Part shown: positions 7,286 through 13,386 of the stretch, one piece after another | Layout: each line of letters opens with the position of its first letter | Position numbering within the stretch: the first letter of the stretch is position 1 | DNA from: an uncultured Candidatus Saccharibacteria bacterium | Lineage (GTDB): Bacteria > Patescibacteriota > Saccharimonadia > Saccharimonadales > Saccharimonadaceae | DNA: 26,308 bases | Direction of reading: 5' to 3' | Assembly: GCA_947090635.1 (NCBI GenBank) | Contig: CAMUOM010000009.1 | Location: 1 to 26,308, forward strand | The notes under the pieces: model-generated | Database searches by the model: none | Told to the model about the DNA's origin: nothing | The model's input: the letters and a program-made list of their open reading frames with translations, nothing else | Translations under genes and position numbers: made by a program

Positions 7286-9487
7286 TTACTTACCTACGAT
7301 GAGGAATGAATAGAAACTCACCGGCTTTTCGTTCTTCGCGCGACGCGCTGCGTTGAATTGATTGAATGCCTTAATGTATTCCTTAAAGGCGTCTAGCTTC
7401 GGCGTCAGCTCAATCGCCTTAGCATGAGCAGCAGTCTCTAGCGCATCCTTGGTACCAGTAGCGCCATCAAGAGTCGGCAAAAGCTCAGTCTTTTTACCAT
7501 CAATAGTTGGCAACTGCTGATGCTTCTGGTCGTACATGGCAGCAGCCATCTCAAAGGCCATCACCTTGCCGTCGCGGCTCAACTTAATCGGCAACTGGTT
7601 GCCATTAGCATCCGTCTTAATTTCAAGCAAGTCATACAAGTCGCCAAACTTCTGCTTGAGGTCGGCGTCAGAGACAGCGTTGTTGTTCTCAACACCCTGC
7701 TTGTAGCGCCAGTCGTTGGCGTCATTCTCTAGCTCGTCGATATTGTCTAGGGCATCGCCGAAGATTTCGCGGTCGCGCTCAATCTTCTTGTCCAACGCCT
7801 CATATTGAGCCTCATGGTCAGCATCGTCTTCTTGCTCATGGCGCGCATGCTTCGGTTCATGATTGGCTTCTGCCACCTTGACTTCTTCCACCTGTTTATC
7901 GGCTTCAGAGACTCGCACTGGACGCTCTGGCTGCGTCTCTCGTGGAGCTTCAGTATCATCCCACTTTGGCGCCTCCATTGAATTCTCGTGGTGCGGTGTA
8001 CGATCATAGCCACCACCCAAGTACCACCGAGCTAACGCCGGGTCGACACGGCCCCAGTTGAGATTTTTAGCGCCTTGGCTGCGCACTAATGAGTCCATCG
8101 CCTCGCGCGTGCGCTTCACAAACCCAGCCGCGTCTGCATTGAAGCTCTCAAGGTCAGAGGCATCCAACTGAACGCCAGCCGACTTCAACTCGGCCAAGGC
8201 ATCCTCTTTATTCATCACCCCCGACTTATTGGTGTTGTTACGGAAAATGGAATCCATCTTGTCGTACTGAACATAAAGCTTGTGGTAGGCGTTGTCTTCC
8301 TTCCTAATCTCATCTTTGCCCTTATCGCGCAACTCTTGCACAAATGTATCACGCTGACGACGCGTCTCGTTGCGCTTGATGTTATACCTAAGCTGGTCAA
8401 GCATGCCTGACACCTGTGCTTGGTTTAGCATCCGATTAGCCACATTCTTACCCTGAGTTGCCTCAACAATCAGAGAACGATTGTAGGCGTCAATCATGCC
8501 ATTAAATTGTTCCTCAGAGACGCTGCCCGACTCTACCGCGTGGCGAATCGTGTCAAGGTTGCCCTCTTCGGCGTCTTGGCGCGCTTCCTTCTCGCGAGCT
8601 GGCGCTGCTTCCGCCGCCTTGGCCTCTGAAGTCACAGCCGCCGCTTCTGGAGTAGCAGACTCTGATGCCGCTTCCGCCGCCTCACTAGCAACAGCCTCAG
8701 CCGCCTCTGGCGCCACAGCAGCCGCTGCAGCTACCTCTGGCTCGGCGCTAGGCCGCTGGTAGCGCTTGTCTACCAACTTTGCATTGTCAAATATTCGCTG
8801 AATATCTTCAGCTGATAAACTAAGTGAATCCACATCCAACCCCTTGCTGGCGTAGCCCCGCAATAGGGTGTCATAGGCGTTAAGTACTTGGCTAGCGGAA
8901 GTTGTATTGTAAGATGTAACGTTAGCCAAAATAACCTCACGCGCCGAACGCAATTGCTCCATACCATCCTTGCGCTCTTCAGGTGTCAACGGGATATCCT
9001 TTTCTTCGGTTGCTTCAGCCTCATTTGCCTCTGCAGCCTCTGGCTTCGCGGTCGCAGCCTCGGTGTCAAGCCGCGCGCTAGCTTCAGCGGCTTCATCGTC
9101 TATTCGCTCACCAGACTTGGCAGATTCTTCAGCAAGCGCCTCCGCCACATCCTTCTTTGCCTGCTGATAATCATCATAAGACTCTTCAGCACTTGGCTCG
9201 CTCTGGTTAACCAAATCAGCCAAACCGCTGTCGCCTTCAACTTGCTCCTCTGGCGCTTCATTGCCAAAGCGACGCCGCCGCCAATCAGCCAAGCGCTCCT
9301 TAACATAGCGCGCCGGCGCCAACATCTTCTCACCAATGTTATGCAGCGTGTTGCCCACGGCGACCTTGGCCATGGCCAGCTTGCTCTCTGTTGACTTTTC
9401 TTTACTTCGTTCGTTTTCCCCGTTCACAAAACTCTCCCCTGCTAGCCGACGGTCACTCGCATAATACGATTTGGCCTCTGGGTTCAT
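7286..9487 (-). CDS. large charged Ala/Glu-rich protein, unknown function
   Basis: 733 residues, no signal peptide and no membrane segment, so probably cytoplasmic. It is dominated by Ala, Glu, Lys and Asp, with long predicted helices. A basic patch, ADWRRRRFG, lies near residue 70. A low-complexity Ala/Glu region with EAAEA-type units lies at about 245-300. The last 200 residues look more ordered, ending SFYSFLIVGK. I do not recognise a domain. The WRRRRFG patch resembles the basic stretch WRRAWEKIRSKFGRK before the membrane helix of the 793-aa protein, so the two may be distantly related in design. Its ATG overlaps the stop of the upstream 106-aa gene (ATGA), so translation is coupled. The ribosome site AAGGTGG lies inside the upstream gene. 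Confidence 0.85.
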   Translation of the reverse strand: MNPEAKSYYASDRRLAGESFVNGENERSKEKSTESKLAMAKVAVGNTLHNIGEKMLAPARYVKERLADWRRRRFGNEAPEEQVEGDSGLADLVNQSEPSAEESYDDYQQAKKDVAEALAEESAKSGERIDDEAAEASARLDTEAATAKPEAAEANEAEATEEKDIPLTPEERKDGMEQLRSAREVILANVTSYNTTSASQVLNAYDTLLRGYASKGLDVDSLSLSAEDIQRIFDNAKLVDKRYQRPSAEPEVAAAAAVAPEAAEAVASEAAEAASESATPEAAAVTSEAKAAEAAPAREKEARQDAEEGNLDTIRHAVESGSVSEEQFNGMIDAYNRSLIVEATQGKNVANRMLNQAQVSGMLDQLRYNIKRNETRRQRDTFVQELRDKGKDEIRKEDNAYHKLYVQYDKMDSIFRNNTNKSGVMNKEDALAELKSAGVQLDASDLESFNADAAGFVKRTREAMDSLVRSQGAKNLNWGRVDPALARWYLGGGYDRTPHHENSMEAPKWDDTEAPRETQPERPVRVSEADKQVEEVKVAEANHEPKHARHEQEDDADHEAQYEALDKKIERDREIFGDALDNIDELENDANDWRYKQGVENNNAVSDADLKQKFGDLYDLLEIKTDANGNQLPIKLSRDGKVMAFEMAAAMYDQKHQQLPTIDGKKTELLPTLDGATGTKDALETAAHAKAIELTPKLDAFKEYIKAFNQFNAARRAKNEKPVSFYSFLIVGK

Positions 9488-9804
9488 GCTACCACCTTTG
9501 CTACGCTAGCTTGATAGTCTTCTTTAAAGCGCGCCATCGCCCGCGACTGGATGGCGTCAATGTCAATGCCAATTTCTTGAATATACGCAGCGATTTCTTC
9601 ATCAGAATCATGGCCCGACTCGACCATCTGCATCAAATGCTTCAACTGGTCGTCGCTGATAGCCTCATAAATATCGTTGTCCACCATGCTAGCAACCTTG
9701 GTGGCGATATCGTCTTCGGTCTTCTGGCGCTCAGCACCGGCCAGTCCAGGGTGGTACTCCTGAACCAGCTGATGGGCAAATTGCGCAATTTTCTCCAAAT
9801 CCAT
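9484..9804 (-). CDS. small acidic protein, DUF5663-like (tentative)
   Basis: 106 residues, acidic, all-helical in appearance. The C-terminal half follows the pattern ISDDQLKHLMQMVESGHDS, then acidic residues, then AMARFKEDYQA, which reminds me of DUF5663, a short family common in Patescibacteria; I cannot confirm this without a profile search. The start at 9804 is preceded by GAGGAAG and by a good promoter. Its stop overlaps the start of the 733-aa gene by 4 bases, so the two are co-translated and may form a complex. Confidence 0.8.
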   Translation of the reverse strand: MDLEKIAQFAHQLVQEYHPGLAGAERQKTEDDIATKVASMVDNDIYEAISDDQLKHLMQMVESGHDSDEEIAAYIQEIGIDIDAIQSRAMARFKEDYQASVAKVVA

Positions 9805-9841
9805 ACAACTTCCTCTTAGTTTATTTATAGGTTACGCTTAT

Positions 9842-9870
9842 ATTTTAGCAAATTAGGTGTGCCGGCGCAA
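9842..9870 (-). promoter_or_regulatory. promoter of the 106-aa/733-aa operon
   Basis: Minus strand: -35 TTGCGC (9865-9870), 17-base spacer, extended -10 TGC-TAAAAT (9842-9847). The same -35 hexamer is used by one of the surface-protein genes (21601-21606). It overlaps the divergent promoter of the gene at 9889. Confidence 0.65.
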
Positions 9871-9876
9871 TAGATA

Positions 9877-9882
9877 TATAAT
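9877..9882 (+). promoter_or_regulatory. -10 box of leaderless gene at 9889
   Basis: TATAAT ends 6 bases before the ATG, the same spacing as at 3218, so transcription should begin at the A of the start codon. The -35 is weak (TTAGGT, 9853-9858, 18-base spacer) and falls inside the divergent promoter. Confidence 0.65.
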
Positions 9883-9888
9883 TGAACT

Positions 9889-10338
9889 ATGATAACTGTG
9901 GAGCGGCTCGTGCAGCAATTACGCCAAGATTACCCCGACCTCACCTTTACGGCGGGCGAGCGGGCGCGCTGGGTGGCAAGCGAGCAGCGCATTGACTACA
10001 CGACAGCCGCCGACGAGCTACTTCACGAGCTCGGCCACGCCCTACTCCACCACAATAACTATCGCCAAGACGTTGACCTCGTGAAAATCGAACGCGCAGC
10101 GTGGGATAAGGCACTTTTACTCGCGCCTCACTACGGCGTGAAGCTCGACCCCTGTCACATTGAACGCATCCTTGACGACTACCGCGAGTGGCTCTACCAG
10201 CGGTCACGCTGCCCCGACTGCGGCCAAACGGGCTTGCAATCGCGCACCACGCTGGTTTATCACTGCCTCAACTGCGGCGCCCGCTGGCGCGCCAACGACG
10301 CCCGTGACTGCGCCTTGCGGCGAATGCACCTGAAATAA
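9889..10338 (+). CDS. HELGH metallopeptidase-like protein with C-terminal zinc ribbon
   Basis: 149 residues, no signal peptide. HELGH at 46-50 is the HExxH zinc-binding and catalytic motif, with a Glu at 68 (IERAAWDKA) in the position that would give the third zinc ligand, as in ImmA/IrrE-type peptidases. The C-terminal part is a four-Cys zinc ribbon: CPDC (108-111) and CLNC (126-129). ImmA/IrrE proteins cleave repressors, often to release a stress or phage response, but here the protein is short, so the function is inferred only from the motifs. The mRNA is predicted to be leaderless. The gene stands alone on the plus strand, with a divergent operon upstream and a convergent KGG gene downstream. 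Confidence 0.8.
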   Translation: MITVERLVQQLRQDYPDLTFTAGERARWVASEQRIDYTTAADELLHELGHALLHHNNYRQDVDLVKIERAAWDKALLLAPHYGVKLDPCHIERILDDYREWLYQRSRCPDCGQTGLQSRTTLVYHCLNCGARWRANDARDCALRRMHLK

Positions 10339-10407
10339 ATCCTTCGCCAAAATTAAGACCAAGCCCAGTAGCTCCACAGCAGCAAAGAGCCCTGCCTTAT
10401 GATAAAC

Positions 10408-10427
10408 AAAAAGCCCCCGGAGGGGGC
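10408..10427 (-). terminator. terminator of the KGG-motif gene
   Basis: Perfect 6-bp GC stem GCCCCC/GGGGGC (10413-10427) with a 3-base loop, followed on the minus strand by five T residues (10408-10412). Confidence 0.85.
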
Positions 10428-10454
10428 AAGTTGAACCCAGAGCGGCCAGTAGCC

Positions 10455-10703
10455 CTAGGCGTTGATGACGACAATTGAGTCTTTACTTTGGTCATCTACT
10501 GGAATTGCGCGCTTTGCTGGCCCGCGCCGACTAATCCGACCACCCTTAGCGCCAGCTGCACGAGCGAGCTCTGGGTTGGCGGCAAAACCACCAGTAGTCC
10601 CGTTTTGACCACCTTTGCGGCCAATCCGAGCGTAAAAATCTGCACCATGCAAACGACGATTCGTCTCAGCCGCCTTGCGTGCACCTTCTTTTGTACCTGC
10701 CAT
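10455..10703 (-). CDS. KGG-motif stress-type protein (YciG/GsiB-like)
   Basis: 82 residues, hydrophilic and basic. It contains two copies of the KGG motif: GRKGGQNGTTGGFA (about 28-41) and GAKGGRISRRGP (about 51-62), with the PELARAAG linker typical of this repeat. Such proteins include YciG of E. coli and GsiB of Bacillus; they are stress-induced and probably disordered, and their molecular role is not well established. The start has AAAGGA 8 bases upstream. The gene has the most complete sigma-70-type promoter in the window, a palindrome over the -10 box, and a long hairpin in its leader, so it appears to be tightly regulated. Confidence 0.9.
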   Translation of the reverse strand: MAGTKEGARKAAETNRRLHGADFYARIGRKGGQNGTTGGFAANPELARAAGAKGGRISRRGPAKRAIPVDDQSKDSIVVINA

Positions 10704-10728
10704 TTGATAAATCCTTTCGTTAAAATAA

Positions 10729-10764
10729 GGGCTATCGCCCTAGTTGCCTAGGTAGCGATAACCC
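10729..10764 (-). promoter_or_regulatory. structured 5' leader hairpin with GCAA tetraloop
   Basis: In the mRNA sense a 10-bp outer stem (10729-10738 with 10755-10764), a 2-base bulge (10753-10754) and a 5-bp inner stem CCTAG/CTAGG are capped by GCAA, a GNRA tetraloop (10744-10747). The one imperfect outer pair is a G-U wobble only in the minus-strand RNA, which supports selection on this transcript. A T-rich stretch follows, 26 bases before the ATG. Confidence 0.7.
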
Positions 10765-10787
10765 TCTGCTATCTCACACTTCCCGTG

Positions 10788-10825
10788 TATGCTTATATAT
10801 TAGCATATACTTAATGTATTGTCAA
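10788..10825 (-). promoter_or_regulatory. strong promoter of the KGG gene with palindrome over -10
   Basis: Minus strand: -35 TTGACA (10820-10825), 17-base spacer, -10 TAATAT (10797-10802). A 20-bp palindrome (10788-10807, arms TATGCT/AGCATA, one mismatched pair) covers the -10 box and start site, as an operator would. The predicted leader is about 87 bases. Confidence 0.75.
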
Positions 10826-10945
10826 GTAGTTTGCGCTTAATTTTTTAATTTGTCAAATAAGCTCACATCGCCGCCAAAGATAGCAGCCAATACATCCACC
10901 TCCAACAGAGGTAACACCGCCGCAATCACGCCAATGGTGCAAAAC

Positions 10946-10973
10946 AAAAAACCGCCACCTCTTAAGGTGACGG
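10946..10973 (-). terminator. terminator of the 181-aa APNTGY gene
   Basis: 9-bp stem (10952-10960 with 10965-10973; one G-U pair in the minus-strand RNA), 4-base loop, then six T residues on the minus strand (10946-10951). Confidence 0.85.
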
Positions 10974-11006
10974 CTAGCCAGCTGCTGCTATTTTATTAAC
11001 GGTTAA

Positions 11007-11552
11007 TTAGAATTCGTAACCGGTGTTAGGTGCACCAAACTTGTGGTGACCCTTCTTGACCTGCTGTTGGCCCTTAGGAGCATCCTTAGGAGCATCCTTA
11101 GCGGCACCCTCAGCAGCAGTACCCTTGTCAGCGCTAGGCTTCTGAGCCTCGCTTTCTGGGGTTGCAGTAGAAACCTCAGCACCCTTCTTTTCTGGCTTTT
11201 CTGGCTTTACTTCTGGCTTTACTTCTGGCTTTGGAGTCTCTGGCTTTGGAGTCTCTGACTCAACGTTAACACCTGGAAGGCAGGTATACTGGTCCTCGTT
11301 CCAAGTAGAACCGGCTGGACAGCCATTGTTAGGGGTAGTATACATACCCGCAGTGGTAGTAGTGTCATCGTCAGTGTCAGTATCATCTTTGACGTTGCTG
11401 TAGTCGACAGGATTACCATCAATATCCTTCTGGACATACATTTCAGCAGCGTTAGCAGCGCTAGCCATTGGTAGTACAGTAACCAAACCTAGAGCTAAGG
11501 TACCGAAGGCCATTACACCCGCAGATACGACGTTTAAGTATTTTTTACTCAT
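11007..11552 (-). CDS. secreted APNTGY-tail protein, 181 aa
   Basis: Signal peptide MSKKYLNVVSAGVMAFGTLA and following hydrophobic residues, cleaved near ASA-ANA (about residue 33-36). Then an Asp/Thr-rich segment, a two-Cys loop CPAGSTWNEDQYTC (about 79-92), and a Lys/Pro/Glu stalk with PKPE and KPEV units. The C-terminus is shared with three other proteins in the window: TPES-x-AQKPSADKG, then QQQVKKGHHKFGAPNTGYEF at the very end. APNTG resembles an LPxTG sortase motif, but no membrane helix or basic tail follows. The start has AAGGAG and a TTGACC/TATTAT promoter. Function unknown; probably exported and held at the cell surface. Confidence 0.9.
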   Translation of the reverse strand: MSKKYLNVVSAGVMAFGTLALGLVTVLPMASAANAAEMYVQKDIDGNPVDYSNVKDDTDTDDDTTTTAGMYTTPNNGCPAGSTWNEDQYTCLPGVNVESETPKPETPKPEVKPEVKPEKPEKKGAEVSTATPESEAQKPSADKGTAAEGAAKDAPKDAPKGQQQVKKGHHKFGAPNTGYEF

Positions 11553-11610
11553 CTTCTCTCCTTATTAGATTAACTTACGCGCACACAGCTTTTATCCTGT
11601 ATGTATCCTT

Positions 11611-11676
11611 ATAATACCCAACATCGCGCTTAAGGTCAATAGTTTACGCGCGCCAATTTATCGTAATGTTTGCAAC
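11611..11676 (-). promoter_or_regulatory. promoter and conserved upstream element of the 181-aa gene
   Basis: Minus strand: -35 TTGACC (11634-11639), 17-base spacer, -10 TATTAT (11611-11616). A 20-base element (11657-11676, plus-strand core GTAATGTTTGCAACA) lies 17 bases beyond the -35 and recurs at the same distance before the 438-aa gene. The leader (about 52 bases) carries GTGTGCGCG and GTTAATCTAA, also shared with that gene. Confidence 0.65.
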
Positions 11677-11731
11677 AGTCTAGCCGTCAAGTCGCGTACA
11701 CCCAGCTGAATGCATGATTCACTATAAAACC

Positions 11732-11761
11732 AAAACCACCACCCCCCTGCGGGGTGGTGGT
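11732..11761 (-). terminator. terminator of the 438-aa APNTGY gene
   Basis: 10-bp GC-rich stem CCACCACCCC (11736-11745) / GGGGTGGTGG (11751-11760), then TTTT on the minus strand. Confidence 0.85.
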
Positions 11762-11796
11762 AGTGTACTGCAAACGTAAAGTTAACTTTTTACAGA

Positions 11797-13113
11797 TTAG
11801 AATTCGTAACCAGTGTTAGGTGCACCAAACTTGTGGTGACCCTTCTTGACCTTCTGTTGGCTCTTAGGAGCGTCCTTAGAAGCGTCCTTGCCAGCGCTAG
11901 GCTGAGTCTTGCTTTCTGGGGTTACGACAGGAGTCTCAGCATTCTTCTTAGCTGGGGTCTCTGGAGTCTTCTTACCCTGCTCTTCCTTGGTCAAGCTAGG
12001 ATAAGCGTTTAGCTCGTTATCGTCGTTTGAGAACTCTGGGTAATCCAATAGATGGTCATCGCTGCTATCAGCTGGAGTTGGATTAACTGGAGCTGGAGTT
12101 TGCTTAGCAGCAGCCTTTAGACCTTCACGTACTAGGTTTGCTAGTGCAGCGAAGGTTGACTTCTTGCTGTTACGAACTTGCTTAGCAACAAAGTTGAGAC
12201 CCTTGCTCTCAGCAAACTTCGCTAGGTTCTCCTTAGCGGTGTCATAAGCCTTGACTGACTTTTCAGCCTCAGTACCAGCCTTCTCTAGATTAGCTAAATC
12301 AGCCAAATCCTTGTCGGAAACCTTAGCTGGAGCCTGTGTCTTTGGCAAAGCTAGGTTCACTAGATTCACCAAGGCTTCAAATTTAGCCTTCTTGAAACTA
12401 GTATTACGAACTGTAGTAGCAGCAGCTTTGAGGCCCTTGCTCTCAGCAAACTTCGCTAGGTTCTCCTTAGCAGCTTTAAACTCATTCTGAGCTGCCTTGT
12501 ATGCTTCTGCTTTTTTAACAACATCTGGGGCACCGGCTGCTGAAGCTTTGTTAAACTCCTCGCGCGCCTTATCTAGTTTGGTCTGAGCTTTATTGCCAGC
12601 ATCGCCTAAACTAGCTAACTGCTTGAGATCATCGTCATTATACTTAGCTAGACCTTGTACCTTTGGCAAATTCTCACGTACTAAGCTTGCTAGTGCAGCG
12701 AAGGTTGACTTCTTGCTGTCACGAACCTGCTTTGCAACAAGGTTAAGCTTCTTGCCCTCGGCAAACTTCGCTAGGTTCTCCTTAGCGGTGTCATAAGCCT
12801 TGACTGAAGTCGCATAGTTCTTTTCAGCCTCAGTACCAGCCTTCTCTAGGTCGGCTAGCTGAGCCATGTCATCTTTAGCCTCTGGTTTAGCTTCTGGCTT
12901 AGCCTCTGGCTTAGCTTTTGGCTTAGCTTCTGACTTGGCGCAGAACGAACCGTTAAAGGTCTCACCTTTAGGACACACAGTGCCGTTTAGCTCAAACGCT
13001 TTATCAGCGTTAGCAGCACCAGCCATTGGCAACACTGAAACTAAGCCAAGAGCTAGAGTACCGAAGGCTACAACACCCGCAGATACGACGTTTAAGTAAT
13101 TACGCTTACTCAT
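11797..13113 (-). CDS. secreted APNTGY-tail protein with three ~45-aa repeats, 438 aa
   Basis: Signal peptide (MSKRNYLNVVSAGVVAFGTL..., cleavage near GAANA, about 33-36). Next a two-Cys loop CPKGETFNGSFC like that of the 181-aa protein, and a KPEA stalk (about 62-78). Three helical repeats lie at about 104-156, 211-261 and 287-339, each with AKENLAKFAE near the start, a basic KQVR or TTVR segment, and STFAALA or AKFEALV. An acidic segment (SSDDHLLDYPEF) and the common tail ending HHKFGAPNTGYEF follow. The repeats look coiled-coil or bundle-like and could extend the protein from the surface. The start is supported by AAGGAG. The promoter spacer contains nine G residues, so expression may vary from cell to cell. 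Confidence 0.9.
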   Translation of the reverse strand: MSKRNYLNVVSAGVVAFGTLALGLVSVLPMAGAANADKAFELNGTVCPKGETFNGSFCAKSEAKPKAKPEAKPEAKPEAKDDMAQLADLEKAGTEAEKNYATSVKAYDTAKENLAKFAEGKKLNLVAKQVRDSKKSTFAALASLVRENLPKVQGLAKYNDDDLKQLASLGDAGNKAQTKLDKAREEFNKASAAGAPDVVKKAEAYKAAQNEFKAAKENLAKFAESKGLKAAATTVRNTSFKKAKFEALVNLVNLALPKTQAPAKVSDKDLADLANLEKAGTEAEKSVKAYDTAKENLAKFAESKGLNFVAKQVRNSKKSTFAALANLVREGLKAAAKQTPAPVNPTPADSSDDHLLDYPEFSNDDNELNAYPSLTKEEQGKKTPETPAKKNAETPVVTPESKTQPSAGKDASKDAPKSQQKVKKGHHKFGAPNTGYEF

Positions 13114-13188
13114 TCGTTATTCTCCTTCTTTAGATTAACTTCGCGCACACAGTAAATATATAATTTATTATATTCTGCATGTATCTTT

Positions 13189-13255
13189 ATATTACCCCCC
13201 CCCGACAACCCATGTCAATATTTTAGACGAAAGCATTATAGTAATATTTGCAACA
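13189..13255 (-). promoter_or_regulatory. promoter of the 438-aa gene with G9 tract in the spacer
   Basis: Minus strand: -35 TTGACA (13213-13218), 18-base spacer, -10 TAATAT (13189-13194). Half the spacer is a run of nine G (plus-strand C, 13195-13203) next to the -10. The 20-base element TTATAGTAATATTTGCAACA (13236-13255) lies 17 bases beyond the -35, as before the 181-aa gene. Confidence 0.75.
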
Positions 13256-13322
13256 TTAGTGCTATTGGTTATCAACGACAGAGGTATCGCGAGACACCCT
13301 GCAGCATAATTTACAGCAAACC

Positions 13323-13351
13323 AAAACCACCACCCATTACGGAGTGGTGGT
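13323..13351 (-). terminator. terminator of the 493-aa APNTGY gene
   Basis: 10-bp stem (13326-13335 with 13342-13351; one T-G pair in the minus-strand RNA), then TTTT on the minus strand. Confidence 0.8.
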
Positions 13352-13386
13352 AATGTACTGCAAACGTAAAGTTAACTTTTTACAGA

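Noticed and set aside
10837..10947. 36-codon minus-strand frame with TTG start, hydrophobic (TIGVIAAVLPLLEV)
   Set aside because: The start lies in the T run of a terminator, no ribosome site is free, and it is too short to judge; at most a gene remnant.
13195..13203. G9 run as a sequencing error
   Set aside because: It cannot be excluded as to exact length, but the -35 and -10 boxes on each side fit a promoter at 17-19 bases spacing, so the tract itself is credible.
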